From contig JAFBJZ010000371.1 of NCBI GenBank assembly GCA_016785225.1, forward strand, positions 1,124,001 to 1,188,000: DNA of 64,000 nucleotides. Direction: 5' to 3'. This document shows positions 37,037 through 49,200 of this stretch, piece by piece (the first letter of the stretch is position 1; every line of letters starts with the position of its first letter). Made by a program: the position numbers and the translations under genes. The stretch comes from Psettodes erumei (taxonomy: Eukaryota > Chordata > Actinopteri > Pleuronectiformes > Psettodidae). A model generated the notes under the pieces. The model searched no databases. It was not told where the DNA came from and saw only the letters and a list, made by a program, of their open reading frames with translations.

Positions 37037-37042
37037 AATAAA
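37037..37042 (+). terminator. Polyadenylation signal, probable nopchap1 3' end
   Basis: AATAAA lies 468 bases after the nopchap1 stop codon. It is the first canonical signal on that strand and comes before repeat-derived sequence. It is a hexamer match only. Confidence 0.5.
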
Positions 37043-37179
37043 CTCATTAACTCACACACGTCAAATTTAATTAAATACCACGTTTTCTGCTTGATGTGGT
37101 CTGATAAGTCAGGAAGTTAGAACTGAAGGTATCTCTTTTGCTCATACACTTTGGACTTTCTGAAGTCCACTTTAGAACA

Positions 37180-37498
37180 AATGAACCTTCATTTATATAG
37201 CACCTTTTGTGCAAAGTTGCAGTACAAGGTGCTTGACAATAACATGAAAATACAAAGGAGATGTATGAAGACAGGAGAAAAAGGGAAGATTGAAATAAGG
37301 AGATCAGGTAACAAAGGGGGGAGGAGTTACAGGATCACGGAGACCTGCAAGACACAGCACAGAACAGCTTCACCCATAGCAGTGTTTTTCTTATATTTTT
37401 TCAGATATTTTTATACTTTGTACTGTTTCTTATGCACCAATCCTCCAAGCCAAATTCATTGTAGGTGAAAAACTACTTAATAAACCTGATTCTGATTG
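37180..37498 (+). mobile_element. Retroposon-like fragments with AATAAA tail
   Basis: CATTTATATAGCACCTTTTG...AAGGTGCTTGACAA and, further on, GTGAAAAACTACTTAATAAA then CCTGATTCTGATT match ends of common teleost SINE/LINE repeats as remembered. No intact frame is present. The AATAAA at 37479 belongs to this piece and may compete with the nopchap1 signal. Confidence 0.5.
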
Positions 37499-39252
37499 AG
37501 TGTCGCCTGTTCACATCTTTCACGTCTTTCTAAGTGCAGGAGGGGAAACATAACACTGTCTATGCAGTCAGTACTTCATACACCAGCACTTCAAAAAAAG
37601 CTGATCTATCCCTTTAACGCTTTATTCGATTGAACTAACTCAGATCAGCCGTTTCCCATCTCAGGTTTCATCAACTCACCGTTCATGATTACACTCAGAG
37701 TTTACTGAACTTGCTTCCTGAGATTCGGGGAATATCCGTGTGCATGATTTTTTTTTTTAATTAAGGGGAAAAGGTCTCTCTAAATGACTTTCACTTACAG
37801 TAATCAGTCAGTTCCCTTAAGCACAAAGTACACATTTTCCTTGTTTTTTTTGTTTTACTTATCCAGCTTTTCAAGTCCGTCTTTAAACTAGAAAACTACA
37901 AATTCCATGCACTCGTGTATGGACGTGATGGACAACTCTGAAGCAAGACTGTATAATGTTAAAGAGAAGATATGCTACATTCCTCCTCTTAGAGAGCAAA
38001 GATTGATAATTTAAAAAAAAACAAAAAACAGAAAAGCAACACTTGGTTAGTTCAGGAGCTTTGTTATAGTCTCACTTGGTCCGGTACACCCACTAATGGT
38101 TGCAGGTTTACCTGAGAGCCGAGCCGCTCAGGCCACAACATTTTGAACTTGATTTAACCTCAGGAATTACACTTGGTTAACATTTCTGAACATGACCTGT
38201 AACCACGCAAGCAAGGAATTACACTTGGTTACCACTGCAGTTAGCCAGACATGCTAACCGTGTTACAAGTATGAAATCCAAACACATTATTAAAATGTTA
38301 ATATTCCTGTTTTTCTAAGAACGCACTCCTTGTAGTATAGTGAAAATGAAGAGCATCAATAACTCCTCTTGTCTATTTCCCATGCAACAACAGCATTACA
38401 CTGTAAAACTCAAATAGAACTTTATTAACCATTGTGTGGAAATATTGGCTAAAAACAGACTGTTTATTCAGGGACAGCTTTTTCACAAAGGGTGCTGCCT
38501 TCACTGTCAATGTGGGATGAATAAAAAGTGAAGTTCACAATTTGTTCACAGTGGTGACGCTTGAACGACTTCTAGCTGGTCTTGAGCAAATAAAGTGTTG
38601 TAACATACAGTCTTCCTCTGTCTGACAAATAAAACGTCCCAAAAAATATATCAGATAGTCCTTTTTCCCCTCTTCTGTTAAAAAATATTTACAAAAAAAG
38701 TCTAATTCGGTGAATGGAGAGTAAAAGTTCTAAATGAGGATGTGAGGACAGACAGCCGCAAGAACGTGATTCAAACAACCAGAGCGCGTGTGACGGAGAT
38801 AAAATACAAATGGCACACCACAGGTTGACGTAGTGAGAGTTAATACTGTAAGTGTTATACAATTGCACGGAGGCATCTGTTTGTACGTGCCCTTTTCAAT
38901 GGCATGAAAAATATGACATTCAGAGTTCAGGCTTGCAAATGAAGATGAACCATTTATGGCGGAAAGTTTTAAAACCATGCCTGAGGCAGTTCATCCATTG
39001 TAGTGAAGTTTCTTTCATCATAAAGTAATGCTAAGCTGTGGGCATAGCCTTCCCACTCATGATTCTATACCGGCTTAAGTTAGATTGTTGTGTTGTGATG
39101 TCAGTCCTCATTAAGACTCATCAGTCACTCATTATCAATATCAATCAATAATTTCAAGAATCCCTTTTTTCACTGCTAGCGTTTTATGAGCGTGAAGTTT
39201 CCCGCCTGACCCCTGACTACAGACCAGCGCTTTAACTTCGACCCTCGCTGCC

Positions 39253-39293
39253 GTGATGTCACAGCGCACTCCAGGGCGTGTCTGTGACATCAC
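39253..39293. other. Perfect 12-bp inverted repeat (hairpin)
   Basis: GTGATGTCACAG at 39253-39264 is the exact reverse complement of CTGTGACATCAC at 39282-39293, with a 17-base spacer. It lies about 0.95 kb past the aldh1l2 stop, probably in its 3' UTR. Both arms contain a TGATGTCA / TGACATCA half-site. Confidence 0.7.
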
Positions 39294-40222
39294 TGCTGGG
39301 TGCGGCTGCATGTGCAGGTGCGCAAAGAGGGCATTAAAACACTGCTTAGCTCAAGGTCGACTGACCGGCTTCTTCACAAGCCTTTGACTACGTTTCAAAA
39401 TAAACTAGTGATGGGGTTGAGAGCTTTGAAAAAAGCTAGTAAGTGGACCTTGAGCTCATATGATTTTGTTAAAAATCAACAGCATTTTAATGCATTAAGG
39501 TTTCCCAAACCTCGTTTTCCCATCCTGGAGTATCAATTCTATCCATTGTAGTTTAGTAGCTTCACTCCTGAATTCCTTTTTTTTTTTGCAACAGAGATGA
39601 AGCTCGCCACTTAAGCCCTGCGTGAGTCCCTGATACTCCAAAATGTACCCCAAGCAGCATTCATACAAGCCCCACAACATCATTAATGCACAGATCAGTC
39701 TATCCATGAACCATGTTTCCTACCGCAGCGCATGACAACCCGGAGTAAACAAAGAGACATGAAAGGAATGGCGGAGGCAGCATCGTTGGTGACTGAGCGA
39801 GGAATGACTTCGTCCGATTTTCAAATTCCGCAAGGAACTCTTTGACGTGACTGATAATGACGGGAACTTGTGTTTCAGGCGGAAGTTTTGGGAGCGTGTT
39901 TCAAAGTAGAACACGCTTTCATGGAAGTGAAACTCTGAAAATGCAGTTTGGCTGCCAGTGGGTGAAGGTGTCCAGTTCAGGGTTTTATGAGTATCTAAAA
40001 AAAACCAAAACGCACATCCCTTATCCAGGATGCGAATTTCATGTCCAGAAAAGACTGGCACGTTTTTCCCCAATCTGTGGCCTCTGTACAACCACGCTCT
40101 CCCGTCACTCGCGCAGCACACACTCATACACAAAACGGTCCAGAAGCAGCTCTGAACGAAGCTGGATGTCTAAGCGCAGCAAGCAGACGAGTCCCTCCGA
40201 GTTTTCCGGGAGCGTCCGGGTC

Positions 40223-43200
40223 TCAGTACTCCACAGTCACTGCTTTGGTCTTGAGGTATTCCATTAGAGCGTCCTCTCCTGCGGATGAGACAACGAACCC
40301 ACGTCAGTCGAATAACGACGGCCAGAGCTCGTCGGGTTGCCGACCCTGGCGTCTAACCTCCGCGTGCACACTCACCGAGGTCTTTGCCGAAGCCAGACTG
40401 CTTAAAGCCTCCAAAGGGCGAAGCCACGTCGGTCTTGTTGTAGGTGTTGACGAACACCGTTCCGGCCTCCAGCCGCTCGCTCACATACATGGCCTTGTTG
40501 ATGTCGCGGGTGAACACCCCGGAGGCCAGGCCGTACTCCGTGTCGTTGGCCCTCTGCAGCACGCCGTCCACGTCGCTGCGGTTTGGACACAGAAGACAGA
40601 GGACACCGGTGGGTGGCTCCAATCTGACGACAGCTCTGCAGCAGAACGCAGCTTTCCGTGACTTACCCGTCTTTGAATTTGGACACCACCATGACAGGGC
40701 CGAAAGACTCTTCTTTGGCGATGAACATGTGGTCTTCCACGCCGGTAAAAACAGTGGGCTCCATGAAAAAACCTGGAGAAATGACCGTAAAGAGGGTTAG
40801 CCGAATGCTAACAGTGATAGCGGAGCTTCCAAGAGAAGAAATCTGGATATATCGCTGTATTATCAGTTAAAGAAGCAAGAGCATCCTTCTTCTCCAGTTT
40901 CATTTTGGTAAATCGCTCCAAACCCAGAATAGGTGCATTCAGAAAGGTTCAGAACCTTTGTGCATGTCAGCACCAGAGGAACGTCCCCTAAAAGCAATTT
41001 ACAAAGTCTTTTTCGGGGGCCAAATAAGTCCCTGCTCTGGGGTAGAAACTTCTGTGTGGTCCAGAAAAAACATTGGGCAGTGCTCGATGCTGATTGGTGG
41101 TTACCTAACATGGTAGGGTGACGATAACAGGCGCCTCACAACGCGCTGTCACTGACAACATATAATTCACTATATAGGCGAACACAACGAAACGACACTG
41201 CTACCATCTCAGCTCTCTGTGGACAAATGGAATTCTGTTGTGACTGAAACAGTCGCAAAATTAATATGACAGTCCATGGCTCCACTGGTTCCTGACTCGC
41301 TGTGGGGACACGGGGCCTCGAGAACTGCTGATTACGGGGCCGTTCCTGTAACGCTCGATCTATCGGGAACTCGTTCCCAGGTCCTGCGGTGAGAACGCGC
41401 CTAATCTTATTCAAGGTAACAGACACAGTCTCGGTGTGACCCCCCACCTGGCCGGTCCACCTGTCTGCCTCCGTACACCAGCGTGGCCCCCTCCTTCACG
41501 CCGACGTCGCAGTACTCCAGCAGCTTGTCCAGGTGGGCTTTGTGGTTCTGCGGCCCGTGGTCTGTGGAGCGATCCAGAGGGTCTCCGATCTTCATCTTTT
41601 TGATCTCCTCCACCTTAGAGGGGAAGAGCGGGGAAGTCGCTGATGGTTCTTCAGCTTACACTCACGCTCTCAAATTGCATTATGGGAAATGTCGCAGCCG
41701 CTCTGAATGGAAAATGCCCCAAAACGGCATGATTCCCCAGAGGAGGAGGCGTCTCACTCACCACTCGGCTGATGAACTCGTCGTGTATCGATTCCTCCAC
41801 AAACAGACGTCCAGCAGCAATGCAGTTCTCGCCTTTGTTAAAATACACTGAGCTCATGCCCTGTGGAGCGCGCACACACACACACACACACACAAGTTGG
41901 TTTGTTCAAAGTAGTTCAGCCTTGTGTCTTGATGACTTACTGCTACTTTTCTCCGCAACAATCCAAACTTGTGCAGACTCCATTTCACTGTGGAGATGTG
42001 GACATTTATTCCAGTTGCTTCTACTGGACTTTTTCAGGTCTCTTGCTATTTGTTTTAGATTTTTTTTTTACATTTCCTAGCAGCTCTCTTGGTCATTTGC
42101 TTATTCTGGGTTTGGAGTAGCCGATACCAATTTGTTAAAATATATAAAATAAAAACATATTTTTAAATATATATATATAAAAAATATGTCTTTTTTAATA
42201 TGCATTGTACAAAATTATATAAATATATACCAAATACTTCTGTACTGTACATTTTATTCTTTAGTCTTGCTTTCTCAAAATCACTGGATTCATTAAAAAG
42301 ACCAGCGGTGATTGTGTAATGCACAGAATGAGGGAATAAGTGAATTTTTTTCATGAAGAACGGACCAGATCAGTTTAAGACTGAATCCCATCACACTAAT
42401 GTGTATTTTTTTATTACTAGGGAATAATTGCTTTGTCACTCATTCTTGAGATTCATTAATTCGTCAGAAAATGGCATTTGGCTTAATGGATGTTATTGTA
42501 GTTGTCAGTTCATAGATGAATAGGCTGATTGTTTCAGCCTATTCATGCCCTCCCCCTCTGTCTCACCATGCGAACGGCCTTGTCCATGTCACAGTCGCTG
42601 AAGATGATGAGCGGGGACTTCCCCCCCAGCTCCAGAGAAACCTTCTTCAGGTTACTGAGTGCGCAGCTGCAGCGGGAGAGCACAGAGAAAGGAGCGTGAC
42701 GTACAGTGGGAGGAAGACGCTCATCTCCAGCCTATCAGCAGTGAGTTCGTTACCTCTTCATTATCTGTTTGCCAATGGGAGTGGAGCCGGTGAAGCCCAG
42801 CTTGCGGATGTCGGGGTGGTCGGACAGACGCTGTCCCACCATGCCACCTGAAGGAAGGTGTGTTAGAGGTTAGACTCAACAAAACCAACAGTGTGCTCTC
42901 AACACTTGGACGTCTCAGCTTCAAGCCCGCTGGTTCCTATGAAAGATAAAACTTAAAAAAAGCACCTTGCAAATATATAGTTTTTTTTCAGGCTCTGTAA
43001 AAAAAAAGCTTCTCATGGTTGTTTGCAGCAAACAAACTGGAAACAGTGTATTTGTGGGGGACTATTTTCAGCAGGAGATAACTTCTCATTTGGTGCTGTG
43101 GTGAGTATGTGTAGGACTGAATCAAAATAAACTACTGCGTGAATGTGGTTATGAACAAACCACTAGTGTAACAGTGTGTCTCGCTAATGTGTTCAATGGT

Positions 43201-46200
43201 TTCTAAGCAAAAATGCAGGTCCGCGGCTGAGAGTTTATTTAATAATACGTACAGTATGTATAGCATTTGTGTTCCCTACCTGAGCCTGGCAAAATGTTGA
43301 TGACTCCTTTTGGAATGCCGGCTTTGACCGACAGCTCGGCAAACTTCAGTGCGGTCAGCGGAGTTACCTGTAAATGTAAGAAAAAATATATATAAAGCAC
43401 TGCTTTTTGTAATTTTCAATATGTTTTTAATTATACTTTTTAAAATTCTGTTTTACTCTGGGATTATTTATTATTCTGCTAAATTAATTGCCTGCACCTC
43501 CCTAATATGTTGTCTAAAAATAAAAAAAATAAATTATATTATTAATATTATTATAAAACTAGATTCAGCATCTTTTCCACTGGATGGAATGAAAGTAGAC
43601 ACAGGATGAGCAGGGAGGTTGAATGTGACATGAGATGCACCATATATGCCATGCATTCCTGTGAAGTGATGGCACTACACACATCGGCTCCTCCCTCTAC
43701 ATGAACTGCACTGTGCGGTGCGTGGATTGCGTTTGTGTTTGTGTTTCCTCACCTGCGCGGGTTTTAGCACGAGCGTGTTTCCGGCTGCGAGGCAGGCCGC
43801 GCTCTTCCACGCCAGCATCATGAGAGGGTAGTTCCACGGGATGACGATGGCGCACACACTGTCGCAGGAAGAAAAAAAACACACACGTGCAGCCGTGCGT
43901 TCAGTGAAACGCGCAACTCGGCGAACAAAAACACACTTATAAAACAGGTAGGTTTACCCCAGAGGTTCTCGCTTAGTGAAGGTCAGGTTGCGGTTGGGCC
44001 TGGCCTGGTTGATGGGGATGGTCTTGCCCTGCAACCAATAAAGGCATGTGATTATAATACATGTACTGTATACTGTACTTTATGAAGCTGCAGCTTGTCT
44101 GCCAGCAGAGGCTAAAACTCGTTTAACACGAAACTACCTGGATCTTGTCGCACCAGCCGGCGAAGTAGCGGAAGGTCTGAATGGACATGCCCACGTGGGT
44201 CTTGAGGGCCAGCGTGTACACGGCCCCCGAGTCGATGGACTCGATGGTGGCCAGCTCCTCCTGGTGTTCCTCCATCAGGTCTGCAAGCCTGGAGGGAGGA
44301 GGTCACAGGGCACACAGCGCGAGAGCGGTGTTAAGATGTAACGTGGCATAACGTGGCGTTTTAGCCTGTTCCACGGATGTACAGTCACTGGTAAGTGGAT
44401 TCATGGCGGTTTATTCACAGTGGATATCAGAGGTGCTGACATCCTCAGAGAGAACTCACACTCAAACCAGGAATATGTGTATTGTTCTGATTCATTTATG
44501 AGTGTCAGGTGTAAAACGCACCCAAATGCCAAATACAACACTAAATACTTAATAATACTCTCTCTTAATAACCTCTAGGTGGAGCTACTCACTTGTAGAG
44601 CAGACTTCCTCTGTCTCTCGGGTTCATCCTGCCCCAGGCGCCGTTATCGTAAGCGTCTTTGGCGGCCGCCACCGCTCGGTCCACGTCCCCCACTGAAGCG
44701 AAGGCCACTTTACAGATCACCTGGGTGGAGGACGGGATGATCACTCAACTGCAGTCCAGAAGGTTCTGTACGTGCGTGCGTGTATGTTCACCGCAGTCAC
44801 TCACAGATCCGTCTGTAGGGTTGATGGTTTCGTAGGTCTTGCCATTTTCTGCATCCTCGAACTTGCCGTCGATAAAACACTGGTATGGCATCTTCACCGT
44901 CATGTTGTTCACTTCTTTGGTTGCCTGGGCACAGTACAGAATATATAATTCATCGACTCTCATCCAAAAGGCTTCACCAGTTCACGCTGGGGGAGCGAGT
45001 CGGACAGTTTGCAAGGCGCACACTGACACGGCGTCAGACTCACATAGTCGACGACCAGCTCCTCGTCCTGGTCCTCCCCCCTCAGCTTGCGGACGAACAT
45101 CTGGATGAAGTCCCGGTAGGTGGCGGCCATGTACACGTCCTCGTTCTGCAGCTGCACGCCCGCACACTTCTGCTTCACCTCCTCCACCAACCTGGACACA
45201 AACCCAGCAACACTCCATCAGTGCTTACAGCTCCCTCTTCTTTTTGCATAACGGTAACTGCACGCTCGTTTATCTACATCGTTTGGGTTTTTTTGTTGCT
45301 GTTTTAATCCAGTTTTGAGCAGAACTAAGACCTGTTGCAGGATTTCACTTAAGATGTGACGCTTCTACTCGATTACTTCTGACACTCTTCATGTACAGAA
45401 TTCTGTTTTCTCATCTTAACGATTTTACGCATCCATGCCAATGACAGCCGGGGCCAGAGGCATCGTGATATCTCAGGAGCCAATTGAGTTTTGAGAATTG
45501 ATTTCTTCAAATTACTTGGACTAAAGGAGGAACTTATTAGAATTGGGTGGTCAGAGGTCAAAGGTCACTGTGACCTGACAAATCACGTTTATGGTCGTAA
45601 TTCAATAATCCATACAGTAGTTATGACAAAATTTCCCACAAATGACTAATAGGCTAAACTGATGACATTTCATATCCAAAAGGTCAAAGCTGTGACTACA
45701 CAATGTTCTGCAAAAACTCTTGCCATCATGCAACACCATAATTCAGGAACACAAGGTGGATTATGACAAATTTCCTACAAAAACTAGTCTAGGGGGTCAT
45801 TCCAGGTTGTTATTTGAATTATTTTTGCCAGTGAAGTAATCTGGTCTAAAATAACAGGTGAAATTCTGTGCGCCTCGCTCACCTGACCACGTCCATGGAG
45901 GCCGCTCCGGACTTGAAGAAGTCTGTGGTGTCCTCGATGGCCGGGACGTTGCTGAGGATTCCCATCCAGATGTTCTATGATTTAAAGAAAAAAATACACA
46001 GTGAACAACACGCAGTGAATAAATACATTAAGATAAATATAAATCTTTAACTTTGCAGTATGATATCAGCCAAACAAGTGTTAAAAAGAACCAGCTGATA
46101 CAGTGGTTTACGTGCCTTGATCTCCTCTGCCATTTTCTGTTCATCCTCAGTCAGCTCCACGCTGGTGCTCTCTCCAGAGGAGAAGTATTTGGAAGCAGGG

Positions 46201-49200
46201 ATCATCTTCCGTCCTCAAACTGCAGATTCTTCACCAGGAGCTGCGGCCCAAACACAAGTGCGGAGACGAGACATACTGTGTGATGAAGAATTCGCCCCGA
46301 ACGTTTGCTTCATAGTACGACGAACCGCAGAGACACTCACAGCTTTCCCGTCGGTTCCGTATAGGACGAGCCCGTTCTTGGTGACAAGGCCGGGCTGGGA
46401 CGCGCCCTCGACCTCTAGAGGCTGACCCGCCGGTACCGCCCCCCCTAACATGGATGAGCCATACAGGGTCACAGACTAAAGAACACAGAGAAGCAGCAAA
46501 ATTGGACGTTTTGTGTGGACATGTTTCGGCTACAAGACTATACAAGAATTTAAGAGACATGCTTCAGATATTTAAATGCCACTTTTAAGGAAAATAAAAT
46601 ACTTCTCAGGCCAAGAGCCAGGAACTTTTTCAGATTTTAGAGACTTTAAGAGATTTTCAGAATGTTCAAAGACATGCTGATGCCATGTTTAGGGTACTGA
46701 GTATCAGCTTCAAATTCAAAGTCAAAAAACACAGAGTGTCTGTATTTTCTTTGCTCGTGCGTTCCAGGAAACGCACCTGACCGTCGATGAGAGTCCAGGC
46801 GCCGGGGACTTTGTCATGGCCGCGGATCCAGTTGTGGATGGCCTTGGCCGGCTGGGCCAGGTTGACCTGAGGAGCAGAAAGAAGCTGGAGTCAACACAGG
46901 CGAGTTGAAAGAGACGATGAGGCTGACACGTGGGAAAAAAAAAAAAAAAAGATCTTCTGCACCAAAAATAGCGCAAAGACACGCAGCCAGCAACGTGGCC
47001 ACAAGTCCGCTCAGCTCATTTTTGGCTCTGATGTACATGTGGAGCTCACAGCATGTTTTCAGGCCAGTAGTGTTTGGGGCCCATTGCAAAGCATGTACTT
47101 CTCATCAAGCCCTGAAAGCAGAGACAGCCACTCTTAGTCTCCCTGAGTGTGTGAAGGTGGTTCATAAGTGTTCGGCAGATGCTGTTGGTCTTCAGGGCAG
47201 CCCTTACTTGCTTTTCTCTGGATTAAGACGAATGTTTTAACCAACACTGATGCAATGAACACTACAGAGTGCTGCATGGTACGCTATCATTTTTGGGCGG
47301 CGCAGGAAGCAGGACGGTCATTGGTTTAAACCCCATCGTGCGGCGCATATCACCGAACATAACTGCTGGAACGGACTGGAAGTATAAATGAATGAAAAGT
47401 AGCTGCAGCCAGCTCATCTTACCAGATACAGGATCGGACTTCAGGCTGAGAACTCTCACCTTGGCGTTGGACTTCTTCTGAATGCCTTCGTAGCTGGCAC
47501 CTTCCTCTGTCTGGGGAACTCGGGGGGCCTTTCCGTCAGCGATGAGCTGCACTGACTCGACCTGCGCCAGGAAACAGTGTGAGCGGGGCACCTGCAGGCA
47601 GTGGTGCAACTGCTGGCTTTCGAGCAGCGACTGTGGCCTTAATGAAAGTGTAACTCTGACACTTCAGGAGCCGCACTTCATGGGAAAGTGTAGGAAATGA
47701 CACAACTAAATTACAGGCCTTAATGGCTCCATCAATTTGAAATATGTTCTTTATAAATGTGTGCTCCTGACGACAGGCCTTATCTGATAAAAATGACTCA
47801 AAAGTATGAAACTCCAGGCGGTTACCATGGCCTTGATGCCCTCTGGGAAGAGAAAACGGTTGTAGAGCGTGTCCACGGTGTCGTTGGGCTCGACAGCGCA
47901 CTCCTTCTGCAGCAAGATTGGTCCGGTGTCCAGTCCATCGTCGGCCCAGAACACCGTGAAGCCGGCTTTCTTGTCGCCCTGGATCAGGGTCCTGGTGACA
48001 CGCACATGGAGAAGCAAAGACTCAGAGCCCTGCCGTAACACACTCATGTCTTGAGCAGATAAAGGATGTGAAGTAGACCAGAAAACGGACTGAACGCAAC
48101 AGAATCAGATAAGGAAGTGATAAGCGGGGAGAACGCTGTAATCATGTTGTTAAGCTGCCTACTGTGTTCACACATTTGTGTTAAGGCCCATTGAAAGCCA
48201 TTTAGCATGCAAGAAAACCAGTGTGAACCCATTCGGAACGCTCTGGTTTTCTGCATTAACTGTCAACCAGTTATGATCGGATCTCCATCGAAGTCACGAG
48301 TACGGACAAACACAATGTGCTTCAGCTAATAGCACACGCTCATCATTTTTCATTTCTTTATTAAAACCCATCCGTCAACCATTCACAGTTCTGGTAGAAA
48401 GAGCGAGTGAACAGGTCGAACCTCCTCTGGCGACAGTAGCAACAAACCAGCTCTTCCAGTAGCTGCAGATCAGATGTAGACCTTTCTTCCTGCAGAGCTG
48501 CTTCAGCTCAGGTCTCTGAAGTCACTCTCTGTTGATCTGTACTGGGTTACAGACTGGGCTCTGACTGAACCACTCCTGAATACAGATTTTTTTTATATGC
48601 TCTACACATTTTTGGGTTGCTGAGGTCACTAAATCTATCAAAAAAAAAATCAGGAAGATGTGAGTTGTACTGCCATGTAGTAAATACAACTTACTCTACT
48701 TCCCCTTAAGGCACACGGAATAAAAAAACAGAGCGGAACAATGGAGTACACAGTCCGTCAAGGAGTTTAATAGACTTTTACTTTGAGATTGGCCTTGAAT
48801 ACATGGTTTTGCAGTACATCCATGTGTTGTTTAAATCAACGGCATTGAAGTGACCTAGAAGTACATTGATCTGATGAAAAATTTTGCGAGATCCTGAGAA
48901 AAGTTTTGAAGAGAAGAATAAGAGTACTTTTTTTCCACTCCTATTATTTTTTTTAACCACACGTCTCTTAAGGGGCTCCAAAGCTTCCTGCTCAGTCCAT
49001 GCCCAGTGTGGGATGACAGAAGACCCGGTCGGACATCACTGGCATCACAGGCGTGTCATCTAAGGACACATCTGCCCACTTTGAAGTATAAGGACAGTAG
49101 AGGTGGCACATATTCACAGTTTGGCTGTTTTTAACCCCTCACCAGTTAATAGCGGAAGCTCCTCTGTGCAGGGGCAGGATGGAGGGGTGGTAGATGATGG

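Larger units (their letters stand above)
36570..40222. other. Convergent interval: nopchap1 and aldh1l2 3' ends
   Basis: nopchap1 ends from the left and aldh1l2 from the right. Plus-strand AATAAA at 37037-37042 and 37479-37484 could serve nopchap1. Minus-strand AATAAA (TTTATT on the plus strand) at 38421-38426 and 38463-38468 could serve aldh1l2, giving a 3' UTR near 1.8 kb. Retroposon-like pieces lie at 37180-37260 and 37380-37498. A perfect hairpin lies at 39253-39293. A 17-base direct repeat occurs at 38163 and 38215. No other gene is recognised. Confidence 0.6.

Noticed and set aside
40041..40661. 206-codon open frame on the plus strand
   Set aside because: It is antisense to the last exons of aldh1l2 (40223-40575), whose minus-strand reading matches the known protein. 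It is a shadow of that G/C-rich coding sequence.
46116..46240. Explaining the aldh1l2 exon 8 break by a different splice acceptor
   Set aside because: The frame that leads into MIPAS also has a stop (TGA) earlier in the exon. The only acceptor-like AG past it (CGGAAG before ATGATC) lacks a pyrimidine tract and would delete about 12 conserved residues.
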